Assembly (NCBI RefSeq): GCF_014805685.1
Contig: NC_060890.1
Location: forward strand, 15,629,500-15,693,499
Origin: Silurus meridionalis
Taxonomy: Eukaryota; Chordata; Actinopteri; Siluriformes; Siluridae
DNA: 64,000 bases
Direction: 5' to 3'
In this document: positions 24,100 to 38,360 of the stretch, piece by piece
How the letters are laid out: each line of letters starts with the position of its first letter
Numbering within the stretch: the stretch's first letter is position 1
Notes under the pieces: model-generated
What the model saw: the letters and a program-made list of their open reading frames with translations, nothing else
Told to the model about the DNA's origin: nothing
Database searches by the model: none
Program-made: the position numbers and the translations under genes

Positions 24100-26541
24100 G
24101 GCCTCCCTATCTAACAAACACCATCTCGGTTTTCAGCCCTGTCAAGCATTACATGTAAACATAATAAACAATGCCATATTTTTCTAATAATGGAAAATCC
24201 AATGGGTTTTCCCAAATAAAACAATCCTCTGTGTTTTCTATTGTGTGCTTGCTTATGACACTTTTCTTTTCATCTTTGCTCTTTGCTGGTGATGCCAAAT
24301 CTTTTTGAACAAAATAGAATTCTTTCCTTCTCTGGTTCCTTCTGTTAGATTCAAAACAAATCAGAAAGTTTCTACATCAGAAGATCATGTGTATCTCTTA
24401 AGAACATGATGTACTGCTTCTACACATGATCTCTGTGTAGGTCACACATACAGGGAGGACTCACCTGAACAAACAAACGCAAACATAGACACTTGAAGAT
24501 AATTCAGTCAATCCTGTCTTGTGTTCCTTCCTGTTAGATTAAGGTACATCGGAAATTCAGGGTGATGATTCAAACAGGTAACGCCCACCTTTCATATAAA
24601 CCTTCTTCTCTTTCTCTTTGATTGACATACACATTATTGTATGTACACCAGCCCCGCCTTGGGCTGTTATTTCTAAATTACACTAACACAAAAGCTGTCA
24701 TTCCTCAGGTACTTGGTGCCACCTTTTTACCTGTTAAGAACATGAAGTGAAAGCATGAGTCAATTAGCTCATGTTGTTTAATAAAAGGTAGACATGTAAC
24801 AAGCAGCAAAATTTCTAACTAATGTTGGGGTGCATATATTTGTTTGTGTGTGTGTACAGTATGCAGGCATGTTTGTGTATGCATGTTAATGATGTGAGTG
24901 TGTGTGTGTGTATGTGTAAATGTAAGAGTAAGGGAAAGGGAAGTCGTTGGCAGGAAAGTCAAAGCTCATTACGCTATCAGGTTACTGGTGGGGGAGGCTG
25001 CATGAGAAACAAACTTTTCTCTTACACCATCTCTGCATCTGCTCGTTTACTCCCTGTACCTCCAAAAGCTTCTCACACTTCCACTCGTCTCCTGCTGTTC
25101 ATTTTGCCATTTATCTCTCAAATTTCTTCCTGTATTTATTCTCCTCAGTTATGTTTTACCTTCATTGATGTAATGTAAGCAGAAACTCTTTATACTCGAT
25201 GAAGAATTATGCTTGTTTAGATTGTCGGTGTCTTGTGAACTAATATTGCTTTTTCATATTTATGTTTGAGGCATCTAGAGCATGTAGACCTCAACCATAA
25301 TCCATAAGTTTACAATGTCTAAGTGGATGGATTTAGGCAGCAAGCACCTCGTATGGAATGGCATGTTTCATTAACCAAGCCATGGAGTTGGGAAGTGGTT
25401 TCAGCTTAATGCTGCACTATTACACCACCGTAAGTGCTGAGCAGTAGGGAGCTGGCGTCATTTATTTTGAGTGACAGGTAAAATTAGCTTCCTTTTTACT
25501 CTGAAAGTCCACCCCACCCCCCTCAAAGAAACCAAACTTTAATAAGCTAGGCTGAGCGCCTCCTAATCGCCCATTTCACCATCCACACTCATGAGGCGTT
25601 GGTTCCATCCAGACTCACAAAGTTACGCACTGATGAGACGAGCTGGAGGAAAAGTATAAATGCTTTCTTAGCATAACCACAGCCCTTAACCAGGCAGACA
25701 GGCCACACAGTGTGAATGTTTTATAGTGTATGAGGCACTCTCCTGCTATTTTTATTCTCCTTTTCTCTCTACCCCGAGTTTCAATTGAGCCTTTGTCTAA
25801 TTTGTTGGAAAACCTCCTTCACATAGGACATAATACATGTTTGGGGTCATGTTTCACTGATTCACTTCTCGTATGTATTGTATCTGTAAGGCTTTTTTGT
25901 TATACTTTCCTCATATACTTAATTAATAATAACAAACATTTGTATATACAATATTCTGCATTTACACACTATAAGCAATGTTAATTACTCAATTAATTAA
26001 TTAACACTTGCTATTTTTTTAAAACCAAAAAGTACACATGCACATTGAATATAAACTTATGCTTTCATTTATAGAACTGCAGTGGATATACCTGTATTTG
26101 AAGCCAAAATTAATCAATGATTTTTAAGTGATTTTTAAGTTAGATTTAGAACATGACAGGGTGTGCTGAAATGGGAAAATAATAAATGATGAAGCTGTGT
26201 GATATAGCAATGACACAAGGCTACTTATACTCCCACAAAGTTTATTCCTATTATTCCCATTTTCCTATTGATTAAAGAAAGTCATAGCATAGTTCCTACC
26301 TAGCTACTGTTATATTTAATTCTGTTGAAAGTCTTTGTTACTTATGTGTATTATAACAGTTAAATGCAATTTATTTCCTCATCAGCCTCCACTTTGAATA
26401 ATGAAACATGTAATTGTAATCTTACTACAGTATGTAACTTCAAAACACACTGTCCTGTAAAATATGTTACATCTGACTGTTACACAATGCTGACACTGAA
26501 AACTGCAAAATAAATTTCTCTTCACAGAAGACCTCTATTTA

Positions 26542-26728
26542 CACTGTATGGACAAAAGTATTGGGACCCCTGACTTGGACTTGGGATTACAGTGGTCACC
26601 CGGAACTCACAGGGGTTATGTTCTAAGAGTTAAGAAAATCTGCAAATTTTTGATGCACACCCACAGCCCAGCATGCTTAAAAAGCACATACCATGACCAG
26701 GTATCTGCAAACTTTTAGCAATATAGTG
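26542..26728. mobile_element. 187-bp miniature Tc1-type element
   Basis: The left end CACTGTATGGACAAAAGTAT pairs imperfectly with the right end (reverse complement CACTATATTGCTAAAAGTTT). TA dinucleotides flank both ends (26540-26541 and 26729-26730), as for Tc1/mariner target duplication. The termini match the older element at 46467-47211, so this looks like an internally deleted, non-autonomous relative. It has no coding capacity. Confidence 0.75.
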
Positions 26729-29700
26729 TATATTAAGAATCTGCCACACATCTCCCTGTGTAAATAAAAACAACTTCTGCATGGAACATTACTATTTGAT
26801 CTATGTTAATTCCATCTGTTATTCTGTGAACATTTCAAATGGTTTATTAATGCTGACTGTTATGGTTTGTTAATGTGAACAATGATAGTTAATGGAACCT
26901 TGTCATAAATTGTTCATGCATTTTTCAATGAGGCATTTTGTGCCAAGAGATAAAATCTTATTAACACTGTCATAAAAATCTATGCAGAACATTTTGGTAA
27001 TGACTGGTGAGGCCATACAGGCCACACAAGGTCAGGATGAGGTTAGGTAAGGGTAGAACAGGCTGAACACTTAATGGGTGTTGCTTCTTAAGTTATATTT
27101 GAGTACATCTTAATCCTGTTAAATCATTCTCCAAAATGATGTTACCTACATCAAAGAGAAAGTCAGATTTCAATAACAGCGAATTTAATACGTTGCTCAT
27201 TTGAAGGAAGAACATAAGTCAAGCAGCTGCAGGTAAAGGCCCTCTGGTAGTCTTAAGATTCAGATTAACAATTGTGTAATTATTAGCTCAGAGCCATTAT
27301 AACTGTATGACCTGGTCCAACCCAGTTGGAAGATGTTCAAACTTTCTGTGCCTATAGTAGTCCATGAATATACACACAGATAAAACCCAAAGTGCAAACC
27401 ATTCCACAATGGAACCACGTGGATTGAATGTACATAAACTCATAATCGCACGTGAAAAACTAATGCATATGATTTTCTATATAGGATATTAGCTGACAAA
27501 TGCTCCAGGATAATATATGTCTAAAAATGTTTCTTATGTGAGTGCTAGCATTCATTGAAAGCTAGTTAGACATGCCACAATGCTACACCTAACAGCTATT
27601 TTTTTTATCAGCAGCCATGTTGAGTATGACAAAGGTGGTAGAACATGAGTGTTTCAACAAATATATAAACGTACATTTCTCTCAGTGCATTTAGCAATTA
27701 CATTTGGTGCCATAACAACCATTTCAGGAATGCAATACATTTTTCCCCAGTAGAGTTCAGCTGGTTTGTCTCATTACCTATTCATTCTCATTAGAATTTT
27801 TCATAGGATTTGGAAATAGATTATCCACACACCTGGAAATAGACTTATTCCTATGACACACACCTGGATGCTAAGAACATCTGTAACTTTAGTGCTAGGT
27901 TTTTTTTTGCTAAGGTTTTGGTTCCCAGAATCCCATTCTATAGGAAGGTCAAACCTGTGTGTTGTAAACATGGGTTAGGGTTAGAAAATTATTAGTACCT
28001 TAATGTGACATGAAAGGAGTAATTATGCAATAATGCATTGGTCTGATATGTTATTCAACTTCAAATACAATTTTAAATAACTCTTTTTTTTTTTTTGGAA
28101 TAAGCTTCTTGATGTAACTTCAACCTCATATTTGTGCCAATTTAATATGCCCGTGACAGCTAACTTAATATAAATATACTAGTTATCAGTCTTTATATGT
28201 GCATAAACATCTATAATTAATAATGAAAGATGGTTCAGAGTTGAAATCTTTGTCAGTTTAGAGAAACTATTTTTCATTTTAGTATTCTTTTCTTTCAGAC
28301 AAATTATATTAAATGAAGAAAATGTGCTTGTTTTTCCCCCAACACATTTGTCAGAGTTTCAGAGTCGCACTTTTTCTTCCACCAGTGTAAGTTGTGTCTG
28401 TGTGGACATTGAAACTCCTAGCAAATGCACCATTAAACTCCCAGAAAGTGCCAATTTCAACAGATAGTGCTTGCAAATTGAATTAGAATATTTGGTTTAT
28501 TGATCCAGGTAATTTGGTTTCTCAAAAAAAGTTGCTGTTAGTGGGTTGAGGGTCATTACACTGATCTCACCTATAATCTAAAATGACATTTTACACAATC
28601 TGAAGCTTGCTTTCAGCCTTTTGCTGTTTAGAATGAACCTGCAAACAGCAAATTTAAACAAAATCCAACAAAACATAGCCAAAGACTTATACATTAACTA
28701 ATTAGGCAACAGAGCACATTTTGTGTGATCCTATATGACTGTTGCTTAGATTTCTGAAATATTTTTAGGTCTTGTAATTTGATCAGTTTATCAATTGATC
28801 TGAACTGAACACTGCCAAATCCCAGTAGCTGAGCCAGACCCAGAGCAAATATTTATGTTTATCTGTCATAGTCAGTGTAGTGTCAAGAGGTGATTACCTT
28901 GTGCATGTGTGTGTGGACGCGCATGTGTGCGTGTCTCAAAAAGCACACTGCCATATAATCACTATCCACAAACAAGAGCTAGTCAGAGATTACTAGAAAC
29001 CCAAAACATACCCTGCAGTCTTTTTGTGTGTGTGTGTGGTGACAGAGGATGAGAGGTTGCTACATGGGTCGAGGCCATTATTTAATCTCTGTTTACACTG
29101 GCCAAAGAGAATGTCCCTGAGGGAGTGATGAGGGAGACCACCAAAGGAAGCCTTTAGCAAGTCCTTGAAACCCTCTATCCCAAAGCACCGCCAACCGACA
29201 CACACACACCCACCTATACACACTCACACACATACAATATACTGCTTTCTATATGAGTGATGTGCAGATTTTTTTGGTATTTTTCAAACTTTCATCATAA
29301 ACTTATCTTTATCACATAAAATATCCCTGCCTTTATGTGTACGTATGCATATATCAAGCATTTTAGTCTTTTTTACAAGCATATTGTACATAATGTTTAC
29401 ATAAGAATTATTAATTTTATCCTTTAATAGAAGGCCTTGTGGCAGCCAGCCAAGAAAACTGCCCAAAGCAAACAAGATAATTTCAGCAGGGCCTTGTATC
29501 AGTGCTAAGAAAGGCTTAGTTAAACATGAGCACAAAAAAGGTATTAAAAATAATACTTTGTTTTTAAAGGCCTTGTGCCTAAATATCCAAGATTAATGAG
29601 GAAAACCCAAGGCGTATGTGAAAAATGAACACGTCCTATATATCTGTTTGTTAGTATGCCTGTATGTCAGTATGGGTGTATAAGCCAGTAAATTCATAAA

Positions 29701-32399
29701 CCCAGTTTCTAGATCAAATATTTAACTAAGGTTAGAGTGTTAACTCACACGTAGTCATGTGAGAATAAATAAATGGTCCTAGTCAGGCATCAGCACAAAT
29801 TTATACATCATAAAGTATTTCAATAAAAAATATAAATATTTTAAATGCTAGAATTAAAATTGAGAGAACTTAATCAATCAGTGTCAAGAATATAAATCTG
29901 CTATTCCATTTTTCATGCACTTAAATCAAGAAGTCCTGCTGGCTGGTTTCCAGTAGACTAGTGAAAAGTATAATGAACAACAGAGTAGTACTAATAAATA
30001 ATCGATCAGCTCTCATTTAAATGTTTAGTGCACCAACAACACAGTCAAGTTTACTTAATATTCAGGAGAACTCTATCGATTCAGTGGCCTTGGTGGTTAT
30101 ACCATGACATGTCGATATAGAGAGTCTGGTGTAGGATTTTAATTTATTGTTCAGTTGAGCCACTGCCAAGTGATTTGTTAGATACAATGTTGTCAGTGCA
30201 CTTAACATAATTAATAATCACAATGCCACCCCCGTTAATATCAGTTAATAAAATATAACATTTAATAAAAACAGTAATATAACAGATAATAGTATTGACT
30301 AAAGGTATTCGCTTCTTAGTCATTTAATGTCCCATATTATTACCATACATTGTAGGTGCTACCTGCTTCTTGTTATAACTACAATCCTATAATCCAAAAT
30401 GTTATCTTAATTAGTAATTTGGTAAAGTAATACACAAAAACTGTTTGTTTTGCCATTGGTTTGTAATTTAGATGGACTATTTTGTATTTTGTTGTCTTGT
30501 ATTTTCCCAAAACTGTTGAACATACAAATAAAAGCCATGCAAAATGTGTTTTAAGAGCACAATTGCAGTGTTAATAATTTTACTAATCATTAATTAGCAC
30601 CTTTTCATTTGATTAACAGTTTAACTGTATGCAGCTTCAGATTTTTTCAGATGTTTTATGAATCTTTGTGGTCATTGTTGGTTTGCTGTTGCAGTTAAAG
30701 TTTAGAGGGGCTGGAGCATACCACACTGTCTACTGGTTTGTATATTTTGGATGAGCCACTGTGCCAGAAGTCATTCTAATACCAGACATAACAAAAGGAC
30801 AAGTACCAGAGTTCCTTCTGTCTAAGAAAAGATGTATTAATACATTTAATGAATTTGCCTTCACAGTGAACTTGATGTTAGCTTATGTTAGATTTTCACA
30901 AATTTCAACATTATAAAAACAGTTCTAAACTGATCTTTAATAAATAAAATCTTCATGCTCATTAGGGAGGGATACTGGTCAGGATGTGCATTTCACTTTA
31001 TTTGTAAAGTCAAAGTGCTCCACCCTGTATATACAGTACACACTCATGGCTGGCGGGTCATGGTGCGGGATGGGAGTGGACGTTGTCTCCAGAGCATATT
31101 ATCACTCTGGCCTTGCCTGTCTGGAGATAAGAACACTCTCTAAAATTCCCCTCTATCCCTCTCTCAATATTTTCCCAACTCACTCTGTGTCTGTCTGTAT
31201 CCCCTCCTTCCTTTTCCCTGACCCTGTGTAGCTCCACGTCTAATGTCGTCTTATACCACTTGTCACTTAGTTTGTTAGCATTCCGTCAGTGGATTGTAGT
31301 ATTAAGTAAAACACATCCATATTAGTATTCCTTTTTCATTTGTCTTCAATCAGTTATTCATCTGTCCAGTTTGTCAAACACCACAGTCAGAAAATGTTTT
31401 TTTCTTAATATTTCTTAACTGTGTCTTGGTAATGCAGTCCATTTTGTGTTTATGCAGCAACATACTCCTCTGCTATATAAATGTAGTTGCCTTGAACAGA
31501 AAGTGTAAGAGGCCATTCAGTAACTGGCAGACCAAACAAAAACACTCCTAGACAAGGTTAACTTTGCAGAATGGAGAAAAGAATGTTTGTTTTAGTGATA
31601 TCAAGAGATTAACTCTCATCTCTTGAAAGAAAAACGGTTACATGAATAGAGCCTTTGGCTTCACAGGAATTCATGACATTCTGTTCTCCATTAAGGCCCA
31701 TTTATCTACTTAAGAAAATATTATGAAGACTTATAATTCAGGAAAATGATTTTAGACTTAGGGTGGGTGTCCAAAAGCCCTATGTTCTCTCCTCTCCTCT
31801 TCTCTTCTTCCCTGTTCTGCTCCACTGACCTCGGAATCACCTCTTCACTATGTGTGTGAACCCTGGATTTTCAGATTGAGGCTCTTCCCAATAATGAGAT
31901 CATTACCACCAGTTAATTAAATGTGATGTGTCTTCTCAAAAGTTCCCCCTATTGCATTGTATCCCAACAATCGCTTCTCTTGTGGACATCCAGGGATGAA
32001 AGGGGGAAGGCAAATGGTGGAGAGTGCCATTGTCCTCCTTCTGAGAAAATATCCATCCCTCGTTTTTTGCTTTTCAATGAACCCATTGTGTTTGTCACTG
32101 GTCACCAGAGATTGGACGCTGAGATACACGTTTGAAGATCTACGAATAGGAAGACAATGTGATTGAAAAATTAAAAGAGACAAAAAGATTACAATTATTT
32201 TGCAATCCTGGTGCAAAAATTGGTGTGGATTAATTTCTTAACCAGAAGAAATGTACTCATAAATTACCATAAGATCTAGAAAAAATTGTTTTTCACTAAC
32301 TGTGGAAGTTTTTAAGCAGTGATTAAAGTCCAAATAACAGATACATGCTTTAAATACTCCTAGTATGTAATTACTCAAATTAATTAGCAAATTAGCTCT

Positions 32400-32401
<2 letters not shown>

Positions 32402-32453
<52 letters not shown>
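32402..32453. repeat. (TA)26 microsatellite
   Basis: Uninterrupted TA run. Confidence 0.95.
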
Positions 32454-32456
<3 letters not shown>

Positions 32457-33499
32457 TCATTTGCACAGGTTGTGCTATTCATTTATAATTTTTTTAAATG
32501 CTTATGCACTGGTCAAGTCTTGTAAGTAAGATGAGTATCATTTCAAGAACTGGTTCTTTTGTAGTGCAGAATGGTTGGAAAATTAGCAACTTGTCAGTAA
32601 AAAAAAACAGTAACAGATACAGTAAATGACAGAAAACCAAATTACAATCTTAAAACCTTTATCTTTGTGTCCTTGAATAACAGATACAGACTGACATGTT
32701 CAACAGACCAGCAGTCATTTATCATACATGTGTGTGCACAATTGTGCAATCATTTGCCAATGTCTTCGATACGAAATCCCAGACGAGTATGTGCAGTTAT
32801 CAGTCTGTCTGGTGCCATGTGTATCTGTGAAGCAGCACTATCTGTAACCTGTGTATGTACTGTTCATGAGAGAAGAGAAATAAGGGTCTGCAGGACTCAG
32901 GGTTAAGGACTAAAGGGTTCTATTTTTGGAGAAAGAGCAAAAGATAGAAGTATGTGTTAAAGTATGAAACCAACAATCACAAGAAACTGTTTAAATGGGG
33001 ATATCTGGTCACTTTCTATAGATACCTTTACAAACTGCTTATTCATGTGGTGTCCCTACTTTAGAGTTTTCAATTTGTAAGTTGATGTTCTTCAATATAA
33101 TAGAACCTGTGAAAGATCATTTTGCAATTATTGCTAAGTATAATTCCAGAGCAAATTTATTATAACCGAGTTTTATCTTGTATGGTACCAAGAGATCTGA
33201 GAGAAATGTTGACATTAATAATAGTTTTGTCTAGTCTCCAGTGTCACTATGCCGTTATACTGTTTGTAATTCAATGACCAAATATTAGCTAGTCAAATAG
33301 CTTATCCATATTTTCCAGAGCATCTAGATTGCCTAAATGGGCTGGTTTGATTTTAAACACCTGAGTTGTAACTAATGATTATTTTAATAACTTTAACAAT
33401 TTAAAAAACAAAAAAAGACCACTCAGATTGTATAGAGAGATGTGTGCATGCATCCAAACAGACAGTTTACATAAATTCCTATAGCATAGCGGTAAGAAG

Positions 33500-33660
33500 G
33501 TAAAGCATGGTGATAGCTTAGTTTTTAAGGTATTGGATTTAGGTGCATCTAATAAGTTTGGTTCATGAGTTCAAAAACTTGCTGCTCAGTTGTATGAATG
33601 AGATAATTGTAAGTTGCACTGGATAAGTGAGTTTGCTAAATGCCATAAATGTAAATGAGC
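33500..33660 (+). repeat. decayed tRNA-derived SINE
   Basis: An A-box remnant (atagcttagtttttaagg) is followed by a B-box remnant (ggttcatgagttc), ttgctgctcagttgtatgaa, and the tail gcactggataagtgagtttg ending ctaaatgcc. This is the same order as the SINE at 23068 but with an internal deletion. Confidence 0.65.
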
Positions 33661-35541
33661 TGAATGATACTGAAAACTTGGGTATAAACACACCCACAAT
33701 GTATTTTTTGCTAATCATGCTAATCTGATCGGCAGGCTTTTTATATTCTTCACAGTGTCTTTTATTAGATTTACAACACATTGATACATACAAGTTCAGA
33801 CTTGATAATTTGGATGTAGCATTATTCCATTCTTTTTTAACAGTCTTACAGCCAAATTACAAATGACAAAATACATAAAATATTTAATCTCTCATTCAAA
33901 GTGCTATTAAATTATATAAATATCCCATACTTGAACTATTTGACATTCAAGAACTAAACTAATAATGTGAAAAAGTATACAAAAAAAGAAGACATAAAAT
34001 ATCATCAGGAATGCATTTTTATTATGTCCTTTGGACTTATGCCACCAATAAAACCATCTCATTACATCATTGCACAGTCATTCCATCCTACATGGCCTCT
34101 GTTAGGAACACTATGTAATTGTAAAAAGGAAAGAAAAAGAAGAAATCTCTCTCTCTCTCTGCAAACCGCTGCATGCATGTCATTTGGTATTTTAAAGGCT
34201 ATCATTTTCTCTCTTTTACTCTCAGCTCTTGGAACTTCCCCATGTAGGCAGGGACTTTGAACATCGTCCAGTGAATCATTTGAAAAGAAATATCCTGATT
34301 TGATTCATTTCCCCCCTCTCTTTTACTAAAGAGGCCTACTAAAGCTAAATCCTCCAACCTACATACTTATTACTTGTAACATCTGGTTGTAATGTAATGA
34401 ACAATGCATTAAGAGCTGGGCACTTCTTTGATGTTTTTAATTTAATGAAAAGTGGAAGGGACAGAAGGAGACAGTTTTTTGAGCCAAAACTACAAACTGT
34501 TAGGACATAAATCTAAATATTTCATGCATGGACTGCATGGCATTATCTGCTTATCCATAGTTCTGTTTCCAGCATCACTGTCAGAGCAATAGTAGTGATG
34601 TTGGCTTAATTTTAAAATAGTTTGAAGCTGAAGAGTTCACTATGTCTTTCAGAGTCCATAATGATCCTCTCATTTTTCATAACCCAAGGACTTTCTGCCA
34701 TGTAAATCTGTTACAGACTGAAGTGAAGAGTACTTTATGCAACCATTAAGGTCCTACTTTTAATCATTTTAATGCTGCATCGTTGTTCAGAAGACAGATG
34801 ATTTCTGTTACACAATGTGTAAAACGACAAACATCTGAGACGGCAGTTGAAACGGCAGGCTGGCTTCTGCTTTAGTCTCGGATGCCTCTGGCTCTCTGGA
34901 TGAAGGTAAATTTGGTAGGTAAATGACAGAGCAGAAATATTCTCTACTATTGGACACAGGTGGCCATGATGAGCATGCAGCACATTTAATGACAGATGGT
35001 TAACCAAAAAAAGAAGAAAGAAATCTGTCAATGATTGCTTAATGGTTTAAACTCCCAGGGGCCAGACACATTTCCCACTTTTGTAACTGCATAGTGTATC
35101 TGTCCTATTAGGTTCAGTGTACAAACAGAATAATGCATAAAGATGAATAACTATCTGAAAAAGTCACACGTTTATTGGTAAATTCTGTATAACATGGTCT
35201 CACTGAAAGTAATAACTGTTTGGTGGTCATTAGAACATTAGCAAAATTTTCCATAGTTCTGTAGTGGAGTTTAAAATGTATACATTTTTTATGCTAAAAA
35301 TGTACAAATAGGACATATACTTTGTAATTTAGCATGATTTAAACATTTCTATTACATTAAAACATGCAAAAAATAAATGGCATGACCTTTTTCAGAACCA
35401 TTTCAAGTGGGTCATTTAAAGAGTTATTAAACGTTTCAATGACATTTGGTGGGTAAGATCAACATGGGCTTTTAAACATTCAATTGTGGATATTTTGCCT
35501 TTGAATATGTAAATATGTAAATGTTTGTATATGTAAATATC

Positions 35542-35680
35542 AAGGAAATTCAAAATGTATTCAAACAATAAAATTCTTTGTGGTGGCTCTAGAGAACCCC
35601 AAAAACCTGTTACAAGGTTTTTGGGGTTCTCTGAGCCACCACAAAGAATTTTATTGTTTGAATACATTCAGAATTTCCTT
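35542..35680. repeat. near-perfect inverted repeat (foldback hairpin)
   Basis: Left arm 35542-35608 and right arm 35615-35680 pair over about 66 bases with two mismatches and one single-base bulge, around a six-base loop (gttaca). Arms open with aaggaaatt and close with aaaaacct. The structure could be a foldback/MITE element or encode a transcript hairpin. I found no target duplication. Confidence 0.9.
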
Positions 35681-35730
35681 TTTGTATGTATTTTTCATAC
35701 AAAAATTACATACAAAAAACATTTATACAA

Positions 35731-35755
35731 AATAAATAAATAAATAAATAAATAA
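35731..35755. repeat. (AAAT)n run
   Basis: Six aaat units followed by A-run. Confidence 0.85.
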
Positions 35756-35954
35756 AAAAATTTATATTAAAGGCAGAGGCAGAGAGCTAAAGGGTACGTA
35801 GGGCAGTGTTTTTTAAACAGTCTTTGTTCACTGGTTAAAGAGAACACTAAAGCGTGAAACATGTTAGCTATATAAGCTGTAGGTTAGCACCCCTTATGTC
35901 TGTAATGAGTGCCCTTAGGTCAGTCTGTCTCACTGGCACCAGTACACACACAAA

Positions 35955-35957
<3 letters not shown>

Positions 35958-36022
<65 letters not shown>
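35958..36022. repeat. (CA)32 microsatellite
   Basis: CA run preceded by caaacaaa interruptions. Confidence 0.95.
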
Positions 36023-36023
<1 letters not shown>

Positions 36024-36574
36024 CCTCTCCCTCTCGTGAGCACAGGTAATAACAGTGAGCATTCAGACAGTGATTAGGCTGTAGAGACACACACTAAATT
36101 ACAGGACAGAGCGCAGCAGGCCGCCATGACAGGCCCTTTTTATTTTCTTCTGCTGGAGTCTGTCTCTAAGTGACCCAAACAGCCCTACACCACCTGCTAT
36201 TAAACCCCTACTAATTACAGCGACCCTCTTAATGCCATTGTACAGTTCTGCTCACAAAAGATGAAGAACAAGTAACAACGTTTTAGTGTGCTTTGATACT
36301 GGTAGATTTCATAAGCATGCTGTTGAAAGCATCTTAGGAAAAGCATTGGTTTCTCTTCAGATGTAAATACTGGACAATTCTGGGCCATGCTACCATTAGG
36401 CTACCATGTGAAGTCTTGCAAACAAACAAAAAAAAAACCGTGAAGAATGTGCAACAGAAATGATAGATGAAAAATATGTGGCATGGGTTTGCATTTTTTT
36501 GCCACACAATGTTCAATGTTTATATGTAAAATTGCTACAAGCTAAATGATCAAACTGAGCTAGACCCATGTGTC

Positions 36575-36845
36575 GGGCTATGTGGAGTTTCTCATTGTCT
36601 CCAATTGTCTGTGTGGGTTCTGTCTAGGTTCAACAGTTTCCTTCCATTGCATCAGGGGCATATTATTAAGAAGATAGGTGACTCCAACACTTAATTGCTC
36701 TTAGATGTAAATGTGTGTGCATAGTGACTTGTGATGGACTGATGTCTCATCCAGGGTGTGTCATTGCCTCACACCCTGTGAAGGGATCTGGCTCCACCAC
36801 AACGCCTACCCTGACCTGGATGAAGCAATTTATAATGAATGTATG
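36575..36845 (+). repeat. dispersed SINE-like element, body and tail
   Basis: In order: gtggagtttctcattgtctc, gtgtgggttctgtctaggtt, cagtttccttccattgca, gatgtaaatgtgtgtgcata, gtgatggactgatgtctcat, ccagggtgtgtcattgcctc, tgacctggatgaagcaattt, and an aatgaatg tail. This is the body and 3' tail of a common fish repeat. Antisense copies lie at 45690, 51515 and 57575. The tRNA-like head is not preserved here. Confidence 0.65.
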
Positions 36846-38280
36846 AAATAATGTTTATCCCTGAGGGTTTGACTGGTTGTATATTCTCCACTTGCCATTA
36901 GTGACAAACAGCATATTGTTAGTAGGCTTAAATTCAGAATGATGTTCAGCTCAGCAGCATAGTACTGCTATAAGCATATAAAGCAGCTGCTTTTTTCTGT
37001 GTCTCATAGCGGTTACATTGAAATTAATGCAGGAGAGATTTCAAATTGCCCCATTGATCAATTACTGTTATCAGTGTGATATTTTTCAGGGGGAATCACA
37101 TATCATTTACTGCTGAGGTCAGTGGCTCAAATATAGATTCTCTGAACCAGAGATAGCTCAATCAGGGGCACAAAAATCAAAATACAATTTAATGAGGGAG
37201 GGAGGCAGAAAGCAAACATGACCCACAGAGAAGTTAACAAAAGAAACAGCTTACAAACACGCTAAAGACAACGATGGGTGAGGTTTAGCAACGACTCTGA
37301 TACCAAAATCCCTTTACTGTGACCTTTGATGAGCTGAGATTGCCAAGAGGTGTGTGTAGATGGAGCGGATGATCAATAGACCAGGGAAGTCATTCATCGG
37401 TATTTGTCCCCCTGCTCAGAACGACTATTTAGTGTGGATGGTTCAAATGATCATTAAAAGGTTGCTTTGAGTATAATGTGCAGTATAGGTTATTGAACTA
37501 AAAGAGCATTGCTTCTATGAACTGGTGTGACAAAATAAAGCATGACAATAGACAAACCAAGTAAAGCCCTTCAGACAACAACAAAAACAATTTTGTACAC
37601 CCATAAATAAAATATTTTAGATTACAAATATACTGTATATCTGCTAGAGGCAAAAACAAAATGTATATGGAAAAATATATTTTTTCCATATTCAAGTTAC
37701 ACAAAGTAATAATAGGTTTTATAGACTAGCATTTGAAAGTATGTGTATATAAGATACCGGCTTTGATATCAAAGTGTAGTGTGCAGGGAACTATAATTTT
37801 CCCTTCACACTAGGCTTAAACGCAGCTCTGCTAGTACCTCATTTAATGAGGAAAAAAATGGAGTTAGGGCAGGGTGTGTCATTTGGACCATATTATGGCT
37901 AAGAAAGATTACAGGGTTTGGGGTGCATATGATACAGAAGGAGAGAGAGACAGAGAAAAAGTCTAACATGTATACAGGCAGCTAGAAGGAGCATGTATTG
38001 TGGTACACGTTTAGAAACTTTTTCGAAAGTCTCTTTAAATAAACAGCGGTAATAACCTAGTAGGCATTTTGGATCGAAGTGTGTGTCATGTTGTCTGTGG
38101 AGGGTTTTTAGAGACATCTACAAAACTTTTTGACTTGGACAACAACCAATAATGATTATTTTAGTCGTATAATAATATGATAAGAAAACTACACGCTGAA
38201 GCCAAGTGCTTCATTCCTCATGCAGAATGTAATATTCATCTTGTAGTAAGAAAGTGAAAGAAAATTTGCAAAAAACAGAC

Positions 38281-38360
38281 AGACCGAGAGTGAGAGAGAC
38301 AGAAGGAGAGAAACAGACAGAGACAGAGAAAGAGACAGAGAGAGAGAGAGAGAGAAAGAG
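38281..38360. repeat. purine-rich GA microsatellite
   Basis: About 80 bases of agagagacagaga-type sequence, nearly all purine on the + strand apart from scattered C and T. Confidence 0.9.

Larger units (their letters stand above)
21823..26539. other. gene desert segment
   Basis: No supported gene. It contains GA, CA and AC microsatellites (22337-22379, 22511-22566, 24034-24096), one tRNA-SINE (23068-23228) and a repeat-free balanced stretch at about 25260-25560. The remainder is AT-rich without visible structure. Confidence 0.55.
26731..35541. other. gene desert segment
   Basis: Mostly AT-rich sequence without genes. It contains a (TA)26 run at 32402-32453 and a decayed SINE at 33500-33660. 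Balanced, repeat-free blocks lie at about 29040-29210 and 31920-32170. A short perfect hairpin (tcaagagat...atctcttga, 31601-31626) is visible. I see no supported coding sequence. Confidence 0.5.

Noticed and set aside
24330..24560. Repeat of gttccttctgttagatt at 24335 and 24525
   Set aside because: Similarity stops after about 20 bases on both sides, which is too short to call a duplication or terminal repeats.
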